Source of the DNA: Arthrobacter terricola
GTDB lineage: Bacteria > Actinomycetota > Actinomycetes > Actinomycetales > Micrococcaceae
NCBI RefSeq assembly: GCF_004354015.1
Contig: NZ_SMRU01000014.1
Coordinates: 1 to 64,000 of the forward strand
Direction: 5' to 3'
DNA: 64,000 nucleotides
The position numbers and the translations under genes were made by a program. The notes under the pieces are model-generated. The model ran no database searches and had not been told where the DNA came from. It was given only the letters and a program-made list of their open reading frames with translations. Shown piece after piece: positions 53,207 through 61,549 of the stretch; positions within the stretch are counted from its first letter, which is position 1, and each line of letters begins with the position of its first letter.

Positions 53207-54346
53207 GTGCGTTTTTCGCGATTGGCCGGTTTAGCCGCGGCCGCTTCTGTTCTTTTGCTCGGGGCTTCGCCCGCGTCCGCTGATGAAGCGCCGGTAATAA
53301 GTCTTGATGGACCGCCCGTTGGTGTTACCGCCGGTTCGGATGGCACGGTTTATGTGACTCGCTACGACTTTTCAGGCGGCCTGTTTGTCTTGCCCTCGGG
53401 TGCCAAGGCGCCGGCGCGCACGATCCACACTGGAAATTTTCCGTCCTCGGTAGCATCCGCTCCGGACGGAACTTTGTACATCGTGCAGAGCGGTAGCCCC
53501 GGAACGGCGGAAATCGGGGTGCTTCCCGGCTCCGGCGGCACCATTGCGGATGTCATTCCAGTTTCGCCCGGGGAGCACGGGCTGACCGTTGGACCAGACG
53601 GCTCGCTTTTCGTTACCAACCCGAATGAAGGCACGGTTTCTGTCGTCCTTCCCGGCACGAAGGTGGTCGGCCGGACGATCACAGTCGGCTCGGCCCCACG
53701 TAGCGTGGCCGTGACGAAGAACGGCACAGCATTCGTCACCAACGAGTACTCCGGCACCGTTTCAGTCATCCCTGCAGGTTCGGTAAATGCGACCCAGACT
53801 ATCGACGTGGGCAGCAAATCGAATCCCCACGGAATCGCTGCGGACTCGAGTGGCAACGTGTATGTCACCAATGTCCTCACCAACGAGGTAATCGTCGTCG
53901 ATGCCTCCAAGGCAACCGTGACCCGCAGAATTCCTGTCGGCCGCTCGCCTCAGGAAGTCTCTGTCAGTCCGGATGGCTCAATTTACGTCACCAACAGTGA
54001 AGACCGCACAGTTTCCGTCATTGCATCAGGCGAATCCAAAGTCACCAGGACCATCTCGGTGGGGAAGGAACCTGGCCGCCTAGCGGTGACCTCGGAAGGC
54101 ACGGTCTACGTAGCAAACCGACAAGACAAATCTGTGTCAGTACTCGCGCCAGAACCAGCGCGTGCAGGAGAACCGACGGCGGCGCCCGCGGCCGCATCCG
54201 GGACGTCTCGCGGCCACTCTTTCAACACTGGTAAAGGCGTTCTCATTGGGGGAGTGGCAGTAGTCGTTTTGGGTGCCATCGTCGCGATTGTCGTTGTGCT
54301 CCGGAGGAGGGCGGCGGGCAGGGCAATCGGATCATCGACTATGTAG
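53207..54346 (+). CDS. exported YVTN-type beta-propeller protein, membrane-anchored
   Basis: 379 residues. A Sec signal (RFSRLAGLAAAASVLLLGAS, cut after ASA) is followed by about seven repeats of 40-45 residues with GTVYVT, GSLFVTN, GTAFVTN, GNVYVTN and GSIYVTN blades, a YVTN/NHL-like propeller. An Ala/Pro/Ser linker then leads to a C-terminal membrane helix (VLIGGVAVVVLGAIVAIVVVL) and RRR. The start is GTG with GGGGGGA upstream. It probably displays a propeller outside the cell for protein or glycan binding. It ends exactly where the AbiEii remnant breaks off. Confidence 0.85.
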   Translation: MRFSRLAGLAAAASVLLLGASPASADEAPVISLDGPPVGVTAGSDGTVYVTRYDFSGGLFVLPSGAKAPARTIHTGNFPSSVASAPDGTLYIVQSGSPGTAEIGVLPGSGGTIADVIPVSPGEHGLTVGPDGSLFVTNPNEGTVSVVLPGTKVVGRTITVGSAPRSVAVTKNGTAFVTNEYSGTVSVIPAGSVNATQTIDVGSKSNPHGIAADSSGNVYVTNVLTNEVIVVDASKATVTRRIPVGRSPQEVSVSPDGSIYVTNSEDRTVSVIASGESKVTRTISVGKEPGRLAVTSEGTVYVANRQDKSVSVLAPEPARAGEPTAAPAAASGTSRGHSFNTGKGVLIGGVAVVVLGAIVAIVVVLRRRAAGRAIGSSTM

Positions 54347-54408
54347 TCGATGGCTCGCCGGAAAGCGTTCGCGCTGGTGTATTCGGGCGATCCGTTGACC
54401 ATGCTCAC
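54345..54408 (-). pseudogene. truncated AbiEii-type toxin gene (N-terminus only)
   Basis: A GTG overlapping the AbiEi stop (GTGA) opens a frame reading SMVNGSPEYTSANAFRRAID, similar to the first residues of AbiEii nucleotidyltransferase toxins. After about 22 codons the frame enters the antisense of the YVTN protein gene, so the toxin domain is gone. The junction falls at the stop codon of that gene. Confidence 0.6.
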
Positions 54409-55303
54409 GAGCTGTTCTCCTGCTTCCCAACTTTACGTTTTGGTCGTTTGGTGGCTTTGCTGATCGTCTGAGCAAGCCGCGACATCTCCGCGATCTCTCG
54501 ACTTTCTGCAGCGAGCCGCTGTATGGCTGGTGACTGGACCCACCTCGCGAGCTCCTCAGCCGCCTTCATCGCAGGCGAGTTCACGATCTCTTCTGTGCGC
54601 TGCGCGGCGGGTGCGACCGGCATCGTACCGGCGAGTTCGACAGCTCGACCGATTGGGGCGGAAATACCGGACTCCTGGAGGAACCGCGCGAGCAGAGCCT
54701 CACCGTCGCCCATACGTACGCCGTAGTGCTGCGCGTGGCGTCGAAGGACAGCACTGAGCTGCTGGTCATCGACCTCCCGTCGAATGAGCGCGTCCCGCAC
54801 GACGCTGGCGAGGTGCCCTCCGTCGACATGGCTTGCCGCGAGATCGGCTACGGTCCGCAAGACCGACGTCACCGGAAGGCCGTCCACGGTGGTCCAGTCG
54901 CCCGAGTTGAGCTCATAGCGATGGAGCCGGGTGTCCGGTCGCCGCGTTTGTTTGCGTGTGCCACTGGTGAACTCGAACCGGTCAGCCTCGAGATCTCCGA
55001 GTTCGTGTACGGCTGCGGCAGACCGGTGTGAGACTGCGATCGGGTCCTTGCCGCGAAGGCGTTCGCTGGTGCGTCGATCCGGGTCGAGAGCGAGCCACGC
55101 AGCACGGATGCCATCTAGCGGCGACGGCGGAGTTCCCGTCACCCGATAAACGCCGTGCGTCATGCGTTCGAGCGGCCCTTGGCTGGCAAGCCGAGCGACG
55201 GTCTGGGCTGACGCGCCGAGACCGCGAGCCTGTGAGGTTGTGAGGTTGTAATGAGTCCCCACTGCTCAGCCGCAAGGTCAGCTAGGTCTAGCACCGCAGT
55301 CAT
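54405..55303 (-). pseudogene. AbiEi-type antitoxin gene, frameshifted near its start
   Basis: The frame from 55262 to 54405 encodes an AbiEi-like protein: an N-terminal winged helix (LTTSQARGLGASAQTVARLA, MTHGVYRV), a middle domain (AVSHRSAAAVHELGDLE) and a basic C-terminus. The proper start is ATG 55303 behind AGGAGG, giving MTAVLDLADLAAEQWGLITT. A tandem duplication of the 8-mer GAGGTTGT (55234-55241 and 55242-55249) then shifts the frame and stops translation after about 48 codons. Removing one copy restores a full antitoxin. A downstream GTG at 55262 could give a truncated product. Confidence 0.7.
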
Positions 55304-55317
55304 CATTCCTCCTCATG

Positions 55318-55361
55318 AATACTGCAATAGTTTTGCAGTATTCAACGCGTGTATTGCAGTA
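55318..55361. promoter_or_regulatory. operator-like repeats upstream of AbiEi gene
   Basis: AATACTGCAA-TAGTT-TTGCAGTATT (55318-55342) is a perfect 10-bp inverted repeat, and a third TTGCAGTA half-site lies at 55354-55361. It stands just upstream of the AbiEi ribosome binding site, where AbiEi-type antitoxins bind repeats to repress their operon. Confidence 0.6.
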
Positions 55362-55471
55362 GCGATCGTCACCAGTTGACGGCTGAGCCCTCGGCCGTTT
55401 CGCGGCGCCAACATCGTTGTGTTCTCGCACAGCAAGGTCCTGCTCCTGGCGGTACAACATCATCGACATTC

Positions 55472-56002
55472 CTACGGTGCTTCCTTGCCGTGCTTTTGAG
55501 CCGAGGCATACCTGGCGACAGACAAGGTTGCTGCCAGGACGAGCGCTGCAGAACCGCTTTGGATTAGGAACAGCGCGAGGCGCGAATACGGCACTGTTTC
55601 ATCTGCAAATGTCCGAACGTGGGACACCGCGAATCCCATGGCCGCCTCGGGAAAGATCAAGAGCACCGCGGGGACTGCGTAAGCGATTAGTACGAAAACT
55701 GCCATCCTGAGGGCGCTTGAGGATAACCCGGTGCGTCGCATGAGAACCGAACAAGTTGTGGCGCTCATGCCGCTCCACAACGTGAACCAAATGACATGGC
55801 CAAGGTTCGAGCCCGCTTGGAAGGCGGCATAGGATTCGAAGAGTCCCAATCCGGTGTGCTGGGCTGACTCGATGAACACTGCGTGTGCGCCCAGGAGCCA
55901 CGGGATCACACAGGCCAGGACAATTGCGGCTTTTCTGACACGGATTCTTTCTGTGCGAAATCCTTTTAACTTGCTTCGGCTCACGTCGACGCGGTCAGGC
56001 AT
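55472..56002 (-). CDS. four-helix membrane protein, hypothetical
   Basis: 176 residues with four hydrophobic helices (AAIVLACVIPWLLGAHAVFI, NLGHVIWFTLWSGM, MAVFVLIAYAVPAVLLIF and ALFLIQSGSAALVLAATLS). No family is recognised. The ATG overlaps the end of the upstream gene (or GTG 56011 is used), so the two are co-translated. The base composition is close to the surroundings. Confidence 0.65.
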   Translation of the reverse strand: MPDRVDVSRSKLKGFRTERIRVRKAAIVLACVIPWLLGAHAVFIESAQHTGLGLFESYAAFQAGSNLGHVIWFTLWSGMSATTCSVLMRRTGLSSSALRMAVFVLIAYAVPAVLLIFPEAAMGFAVSHVRTFADETVPYSRLALFLIQSGSAALVLAATLSVARYASAQKHGKEAP

Positions 56003-56225
56003 GCGGCTCACGGTAGGCGTGCACCAATGGGTGCTCGCGATCGAGTTCGATGGCGCGTGTTCGAGCGGCCTTCTCCCTTCGGTGAAGAACTACTTCGTTG
56101 AGTGCGTAGGCAGTGAGAGCCGCGAGAGGTAACAGGAGTCGGAGCCACAGGTCCCAATCGGTCATAAAGAGGGGCGCTAGTGATGCAGTGAAGATCGGCG
56201 GATGTGCACACCGGAACCATTTCAT
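55995..56225 (-). CDS. short HPP-like membrane protein
   Basis: 76 residues starting at ATG 56225, with GGGGAAAT just upstream. KWFRCAHPPIFTASLAPLF recalls the HPP motif of HPP-family membrane proteins, followed by one or two helices (WLRLLLPLAALTAYALNEVVL) and a charged tail. It is far shorter than HPP proteins, so it may be the remnant of one; the upstream open frame to 56312 shows no domain. It is coupled to the next membrane protein gene. Confidence 0.5.
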   Translation of the reverse strand: MKWFRCAHPPIFTASLAPLFMTDWDLWLRLLLPLAALTAYALNEVVLHRREKAARTRAIELDREHPLVHAYREPHA

Positions 56226-56336
56226 GATTTCCCCGTTCAGAATTTGTGCTTTTAGCGGTTTCATTGGTCGATCGCAAAGAAGGCCGCGGTGGGCGATTTC
56301 GCCGTCGCCCACCTCCGGTTTACATGTTCTTTTTCT

Positions 56337-56597
56337 TTATCCGAGTTTGACCGCTGGACCTGGTTCAGGAATGGACGTTCCAACGGACAGAGGCATGACG
56401 AAGACCGTTAGGTTCATTGTCAGTGCGAAGGTACTGACCAGCATTGCGAAGGTGTAGCTGTTCCGGTTGTGGCCGCGTCGTCCCGCAAGTGCCAGCACCA
56501 GGGAAATCAAGGACAGCGAAGTCCCCACGAGCGGATGAAACATTGCCATTAGGCCGCCGACGACACCGAAAACTGTGCACAGGCGGGCCCAACTCAT
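56337..56597 (-). CDS. small two-helix membrane protein, hypothetical
   Basis: 86 residues with hydrophobic stretches LCTVFGVVGGLMAMFHPLVG, LSLISLVLALAG and YTFAMLVSTFALTMNLTVFV separated by a basic GRRGHNRN loop. This resembles small DUF4190-like proteins but is not certain. It precedes the HPP-like gene on the same strand by 111 bp. Confidence 0.55.
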   Translation of the reverse strand: MSWARLCTVFGVVGGLMAMFHPLVGTSLSLISLVLALAGRRGHNRNSYTFAMLVSTFALTMNLTVFVMPLSVGTSIPEPGPAVKLG

Positions 56598-56856
56598 CTA
56601 GCGCCTACTCTTACGAGCATGCCCTTCGGATCCACGGAGGACTGGGACTCTCGGTCGGAATCCACGGAAGCTGGGCCGGAAATGATGCGGCGGTCCATCG
56701 TTGAAAAGCATGCAGGGACTGGGACATAAATACATAGTCTGCGCAATTGAGGCTCCTATTCATATTGGAGCCCCCCTGAGCGCGACTGGCGTCGTGCGTT
56801 GAACTCTACGAGGTTTTTGCCGATATCGGAAGAGGCGGGGTGTTGAAGCTGAAGAA

Positions 56857-57204
56857 CTACAGACTTCTCGTGCTACTGCGATTTCTCTTCTGCCATTCTT
56901 CGGAGCCGAAGAATTTTTCTAGCTCATCCGCTGCATTCTCCGAGACCTGCGCATCGAGGCCGGTCAAAACAAACATCGGAAGATAGCCTTTTTGTTGGGC
57001 AAGATCATTTGCTATCGCAAGCACAGACATATCCGCTTGAGACACTGCTTGCCCGGCGAGCACGCGCTTTGCGATGTGTTCACATCCCGAGATCTGCAGG
57101 ATCACCATCAAGTCAAAGTTCCGTAGCTCGTGCGCACGCCAGATGCTCTTCAGCAGGAGCGGCCCGTACGTCGAGTCGCCGGCTCTGCTTTCATGACTTG
57201 TCAT
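56857..57204 (-). CDS. 115-residue protein of unknown function (intact copy)
   Basis: A soluble, mostly helical protein (SIWRAHELRNFDLMVILQIS, LAIANDLAQQKGYLPMFVLTG, AADELEKFFGSEEWQKRN). No known family is recognised. Remnants of related genes lie at 52166-52258 (N-terminus) and 63773-63823 (C-terminus). In the first case the gene follows a C39-like peptidase with an ATGA overlap, which hints at a common function. Here the sequence before the ATG is the end of another truncated frame, so the intact copy appears to have lost its partner. Confidence 0.75.
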   Translation of the reverse strand: MTSHESRAGDSTYGPLLLKSIWRAHELRNFDLMVILQISGCEHIAKRVLAGQAVSQADMSVLAIANDLAQQKGYLPMFVLTGLDAQVSENAADELEKFFGSEEWQKRNRSSTRSL

Positions 57205-57438
57205 GGCCTAGGCATCCGATTTGCGGGGTGGCACCCTGTAGTGTGGGCCAATTTCATGCTCAGGAACAGCGTCCTCGTCTTTCCCGTCAATATGCGTGGT
57301 AAAGATACCGTTTGACCGGTTACTTAACAACTCGCCGATGACTGGGGAAACAATCCCCTAGACGCGCTGCGGCCTGGACCAGAATGCCGGCGATAAGCCA
57401 CTTGCGGCCCCACGTGTCGGAGGCGCGGCCAACCAACC
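57205..57438 (-). pseudogene. gene debris: MFS motif fragment and an unknown C-terminus
   Basis: From about 57425 to 57350 the minus strand reads LVGRASDTWGRKWLIAGILV, the motif A region of a major facilitator transporter, without the rest of the protein. From about 57300 to 57207 another minus-strand frame reads THIDGKDEDAVPEHEIGPHY and stops two bases before the 115-residue gene's ATG; it looks like the C-terminus of a lost gene. The two pieces mark a rearrangement junction. Confidence 0.6.
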
Positions 57439-58188
57439 TCAGCTCGTTGCTAGAAAGACCGCCATGACTACGCCAAAGACCATGACGACCGCCCGAAACA
57501 GGACGACCGGGACAACCCGCACGAGGCGGACGCCGGCGGGCGCGCCAAGGACGGAGCCGACGGCAAGGCAAATCACCGCGCCCCAGTTCACTTCGGTGGA
57601 CACGATGAAGAAGATCGCTGCGACGACGTTAACCACTGCCTGTAGAAGGTTCTTTAGGGCGTTCTGTGTGATCAGGTCCGAGGCGACGAAGAACCCAAGT
57701 ACGGCCAGAAGTATGATCCCTTGAGCTGCGCTGAAGTATCCGCCATAGATGCTCGATCCGAGCACGAGGAGGCTCAGCGCCACCCAGGACGTATCGTTCC
57801 TGGTCCCAAGTCCAAGGCGCTTGGCTATCAGTGGTTGAATGCCGATCAAAACTGCGGCCGAAAAGACCAAAACCGGCACCACCGACTGGAATATCGACGG
57901 CGGCAAAAACTTCAGAAGGCTGGCCCCGATAACCGCCCCTAAAGCTGCAATGGGGGCAATGCGAACGCACGTCAGTCGTTCGCGGAGGAGGATTCGTCTG
58001 TCATTCCATACTGCTGCAAGAGATCCCGGAACGAGTCCCACCGTATTCGTAATGTTTGCGGTCACGGGTGGTATGCCCACGGCAAGAAGTACTGGATAAG
58101 TCACAAGGGAGCCGGAGCCGGCAGCCGCGTTGATGATTCCAGCGGCGAACCCCGTGGCAATGACAAGCAAGATCTGGATCAGGGTCAT
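57439..58188 (-). CDS. TauE/SafE family permease
   Basis: 249 residues with about eight membrane helices. IATGFAAGIINAAAGSGSLVTYPVL is the first TauE/SafE repeat and IYGGYFSAAQGIILLAVLGF the second. The family exports sulfite or organosulfonates or moves carboxylates. It is divergent from the GntR regulator and may export a by-product of the catabolic operon. ATG 58188 is chosen; GTG 58227 would add 13 residues, and neither has a strong ribosome binding site. Confidence 0.88.
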   Translation of the reverse strand: MTLIQILLVIATGFAAGIINAAAGSGSLVTYPVLLAVGIPPVTANITNTVGLVPGSLAAVWNDRRILLRERLTCVRIAPIAALGAVIGASLLKFLPPSIFQSVVPVLVFSAAVLIGIQPLIAKRLGLGTRNDTSWVALSLLVLGSSIYGGYFSAAQGIILLAVLGFFVASDLITQNALKNLLQAVVNVVAAIFFIVSTEVNWGAVICLAVGSVLGAPAGVRLVRVVPVVLFRAVVMVFGVVMAVFLATS

Positions 58189-58331
58189 GGCCTGAAGCCA
58201 TTTCCGATAGGGGACTCCCCATCCCACAGCCGCCGGGGTGATGTAGCTTGCGCCATGCTCTGCACCTCTCTGGGAATCGGCCCCGGCACTCCGTCCTGGA
58301 ACCTTGGTCTGCAGTCAGTGATTCGGCTCAC

Positions 58332-58360
58332 TTGACTTGTAGGCAATGTATACATAGTAT
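58332..58360 (+). promoter_or_regulatory. GntR promoter with palindromic operator
   Basis: TTGACT (58332-58337) and TAGTAT (58355-58360) are 17 bp apart. The palindrome ATGTATACAT (58346-58355) fills the spacer, and a related ATATGTATTACA lies just downstream. A GntR protein bound there would stop its own promoter. Confidence 0.65.
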
Positions 58361-58458
58361 TATATGTATTACAACGTGATGGTGCCCACAGGTGGTGGTT
58401 CTGAGACTGTCCTCACCCGCCCCTGTACCATCGAGATATTGCGAGGCGGGAGAAACAC

Positions 58459-59091
58459 ATGAGCGTTGTGGATGAGGCTTACGAAGGTGTAAGGAGCATG
58501 CTCATCGCTGGGCATTTCAAGCCCGGCGACAAACTCCGCGAACCGGATTTGGCGACGACTTTGGGTGTCAGTAGGACGCCACTGCGCGAGGCCCTGAGGA
58601 GTCTTCAAGCAGAGGGACTTGTTACTCTCGCCGGCCGCGGTGCCGTCGTCACGAGGATGTCGGCCGAGGGGGTATACGACCTCTACCAGTACCGCGCTGT
58701 GCTGGAAGGTTTTACCGCCGAACAAGCGGCCCAACGGAACCGTGATGGAGAACTTTCACCGTCGCAGATCTCCAGCCTTTGGGCACGCGAGAAAGCAGTG
58801 GAGAATGCATCCACTGATTCGTCAAGGGTCGAATCGAATCTTGCGCTCCACCAGTACGTGGCAGAACTGTCCGGAAATAGTTCGGCCATAGAAGCCCTAT
58901 CCCGGGTTTGGGCGCAGATTTCAGTTTCGAGCGCAATGAACCTGACCAGCGGTTCTTGGCGTGGCGAGATGCATGAACAACACAGGACCATCGTCGAGGC
59001 GATTGAAGCTGGCAATCCGGATCACGCATTTACCGCTGGACGAGCGCATGTCCGCACAGCTGCAGAGGTATTCCGCCGTTTGGCGACCTGA
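58459..59091 (+). CDS. GntR family regulator (FadR/FCD type)
   Basis: 210 residues. The winged helix (KPGDKLREPDLATTLGVSRT, PLREALRSLQAEGLVTL) is followed by a helical FCD domain with YQYRAVLEGFTAEQAA, NLALHQYVAELSGN and EHQ-type metal-site residues (MHEQHRTIVEAIEAGNPDHA). FCD regulators sense small organic acids. GGGAG upstream fixes the ATG. It lies between the TauE permease and the catabolic operon and probably controls both. Confidence 0.9.
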   Translation: MSVVDEAYEGVRSMLIAGHFKPGDKLREPDLATTLGVSRTPLREALRSLQAEGLVTLAGRGAVVTRMSAEGVYDLYQYRAVLEGFTAEQAAQRNRDGELSPSQISSLWAREKAVENASTDSSRVESNLALHQYVAELSGNSSAIEALSRVWAQISVSSAMNLTSGSWRGEMHEQHRTIVEAIEAGNPDHAFTAGRAHVRTAAEVFRRLAT

Positions 59092-59413
59092 CCCTGACGC
59101 TTTTATCTTCTGATTTTCCGGTACCTTAGGCGGCAGTTCGCACCCGTCTAAAACCGTGGACAACCAATAACACCGGCGCCGTCCGAGGTGCTGCGTTCTT
59201 TACTGACACCCACTCCGGGGACTGACGCATCCGGGGTAGCGTCTGGCCACCATCTTCGTTCGTTGAAGCAGGCCCTCATTCTTCGTGCGCTCTGTCGTCT
59301 GGATTAGCGCCACGCACTTCGCCGTCCCTTCCTTCAGTGGCGTCCCTTCCGTCAGGTAGCCCCTTACTTTCCCGCCATCGGTCGAAACATTTCAAGATAA
59401 GAGGAGTATTTCC
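59092..59413. other. 322-bp leader region of catabolic operon
   Basis: No gene is visible. Two CCGGGG copies lie 17 bp apart near 59215-59236. A strong GAGGAG sits just before the first catabolic gene. A promoter is expected here but no clear -10/-35 pair or copy of the GntR palindrome was found. Confidence 0.45.
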
Positions 59414-60109
59414 ATGAACTCATTAGCCAGCCCCCTGTGGGACGTTCAGTCAGTGCTGGTCCCGATTGTCGGCCAGGCACAGTCCTTCCCAGTCCGCCGC
59501 ATCTATTGCGTTGGACGGAACTACGTTGAACACATCCGGGAAATGAAGGAAGGGGATGAACGCGATGCTCCGTTCTTCTTTCAAAAGCCTACCGATGCAA
59601 TTGTGAGCAGCGGGGGACGCGTACCGTACCCACCGCTCACCGAGGACTTTCAGTACGAAGGCGAGCTCGTCGTCGCGATCGGAACCGGTGGGTCCGATAT
59701 TCCGGGCGAAAAGGCAGAAGACCACATTTTTGGCTACTCAGCCGGAATCGACATGACCCGACGCGACCGGCAGAGGGAGGCGTTTAAATCCGGACAGCCG
59801 TGGGAGATCGGCAAAGGATTCGACCATTCAGCACCGTGCGGTGCGATTACAACTGTTCAGGAACGTGGATCACTCGAAGGCGCAGATTTGGTGCTCTCGG
59901 TCAACGGCGAAGAGCGGCAGAGGACCGGGCTTGGCTTGATGATCTGGAATGTCCCGGAGATCATCGAGAACCTCTCACGGCAGTATCGGCTGGAACGTGG
60001 AGACCTGATTTTCACCGGGACACCCGCTGGCGTCGGTGCCGTTACGCCCGGCGACGTCATTCGTGCTGAAGTGACCGGTCTCAGCGTCCTTGAGGTGACC
60101 GTGGCATGA
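59414..60109 (+). CDS. fumarylacetoacetate hydrolase family enzyme
   Basis: 231 residues. IYCVGRNYVEHIREM, PFFFQKPTDAIV, DFQYEGELVVAIG, GYSAGIDMTRRDRQ and FTGTPAGVGAVTPGD are FAH-domain signatures, with the Glu-x-Glu metal site (YEGEL). The size fits acylpyruvase/fumarylpyruvate hydrolase or oxaloacetate decarboxylase-type members that cut C-C bonds of 2-oxoacids. AGAGGAG upstream supports the start. The stop overlaps the next gene (ATGA). Confidence 0.9.
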   Translation: MNSLASPLWDVQSVLVPIVGQAQSFPVRRIYCVGRNYVEHIREMKEGDERDAPFFFQKPTDAIVSSGGRVPYPPLTEDFQYEGELVVAIGTGGSDIPGEKAEDHIFGYSAGIDMTRRDRQREAFKSGQPWEIGKGFDHSAPCGAITTVQERGSLEGADLVLSVNGEERQRTGLGLMIWNVPEIIENLSRQYRLERGDLIFTGTPAGVGAVTPGDVIRAEVTGLSVLEVTVA

Positions 60110-61011
60110 ACGCCGACCGGATCCTCCCCACTGATCGCATTGAGTACACTCCCATTCACCAGCGGGAGCGACTCGACCTCCCCGGCGGGGCACGGGTTGC
60201 CGTATGGCTGATCGTGAACATCGAAGAGTGGTCCATTCATGAACCGATGCCGCGAACAGTGCTGACACCCCCGGCTGGTGGACAACCCTCACCGGATGTT
60301 CCGAACTGGGCATGGCACGAGTACGGCAACCGGGTCGGCTTCTGGCGCCTCCTCAAAATTATCGATGAGGCCTCGATTCCAGCCGTCCTGGCAATCAACG
60401 GAAAGGCGGTCGAATCCTACCCGGAGATCGCCCGGGCCGCTGTGGAACGCGACTGGGAATTCATCGGTCACGGGTATTCGCAGAAGAACATGCAAAAGGT
60501 CGAAAACGAGCGGCTGGACATTCGCCGCACGGCCGATGAGATCGAAGCCGTCACCGGAAAGCGCCCACGCGGATGGCTTGGCCCAGGCCTTACAGAAACA
60601 TGGGAAACGCCAGACCTCCTCGTGGAAGAAGGTTACGAGTACGTGTGCGATTGGGTGCTCGATGACCAGCCTGTCACGCTCCAAACCCGCACGGCGCCTA
60701 TCGTCAACATCCCTTACACCCAAGAATGCAATGACGTAGCGATGATGCTCATTCAGCACCATCAGGCTAGCGAGTATTACCAGCGGGCAATCGACCAGTT
60801 CGACCAGCTCTATGCAGACTCCACAGATGCGCCTCGGGTTATGGCGTTGGTGGTGCACCCATACATCATGGGCGCGCCTCACCGGGCCAAATATCTTCGT
60901 ATGGCCATTGATCACATCAAGCAATACGACCACGTGGTCTTCACCACTGGAGACCAGATTCTTGACCATTTCACCGCCAGATCACGATCCCTCACCCATC
61001 AGACCGTCTAA
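60106..61011 (+). CDS. PuuE-like polysaccharide-deacetylase-fold amidohydrolase
   Basis: 301 residues. The NodB-type barrel is recognisable from VAVWLIVNIEEWSIHEPMP and NRVGFWRLLKIIDEASIPAV to FIGHGYSQKNMQ, GWLGPGL and YEYVCDWVLDDQP. NWAWHEYGNRVG and HGYSQ place it near the allantoinase PuuE subgroup, metal-independent enzymes that open cyclic amides. The catalytic first Asp of true deacetylases appears replaced (IVNIEEW). In this operon it probably opens a nitrogen heterocycle or hydrolyses an amide, not a polysaccharide. Confidence 0.82.
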   Translation: MNADRILPTDRIEYTPIHQRERLDLPGGARVAVWLIVNIEEWSIHEPMPRTVLTPPAGGQPSPDVPNWAWHEYGNRVGFWRLLKIIDEASIPAVLAINGKAVESYPEIARAAVERDWEFIGHGYSQKNMQKVENERLDIRRTADEIEAVTGKRPRGWLGPGLTETWETPDLLVEEGYEYVCDWVLDDQPVTLQTRTAPIVNIPYTQECNDVAMMLIQHHQASEYYQRAIDQFDQLYADSTDAPRVMALVVHPYIMGAPHRAKYLRMAIDHIKQYDHVVFTTGDQILDHFTARSRSLTHQTV

Positions 61012-61048
61012 TCGACGGCACAGCATCAATAAGTAGATAGGAAACAAA

Positions 61049-61456
61049 ATGGAATTCATTACAGCCGGCGCAGTCCCCGAGGAAATGCCGTTCATGCCCG
61101 CAATCGTCACCAAGGGTGGAACCACAATCTGGCTCTCCGGGGCAACAGCATTTCCGCTGGTCCACAAGCACCCGCATGATCCCGCAGAGCTAAAGGTTCC
61201 GAGTGGCATCGCAGAGCAGACCCGGGCCTGCCTTAATAACCTCAGGACGGCTCTCGAAGCAGCTGGCGGTTCAATCACTGACATCGTGGAAGTGACGATC
61301 TACAACACGGATATGGACGCCCAAGACGAAGTCAACAAGGCGTACATGGAGTTCTTCGGCGATCACCGTCCCACCCGCACCCACCTGGGCGTAAACCGGC
61401 TTGTCGGCACGGAGCTGAAGATTGAAATCAGCGCGCACGCCGTTATTTCGGAGTAG
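61049..61456 (+). CDS. RidA/YjgF family protein
   Basis: 135 residues. IWLSGATAF, QTRACLNNLRTALEAAGGS, DIVEVTIYNTDM and FFGDHRPTRTHLGVNRL are RidA-family segments with the conserved Arg of PTRT. RidA proteins hydrolyse enamine/imine intermediates; RutC-type members act in pyrimidine breakdown. It lies 37 bp after the PuuE-like gene. A related RidA gene closes the operon. Confidence 0.88.
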   Translation: MEFITAGAVPEEMPFMPAIVTKGGTTIWLSGATAFPLVHKHPHDPAELKVPSGIAEQTRACLNNLRTALEAAGGSITDIVEVTIYNTDMDAQDEVNKAYMEFFGDHRPTRTHLGVNRLVGTELKIEISAHAVISE

Positions 61457-61549
61457 CGACCCCTCGGCAAGACCTCGACTCGACGCCGCACTTCCTGACA
61501 AGTGCGACACAACCCCAATGCTCGAAACGACAACAGGAGGTGCGGCGCT

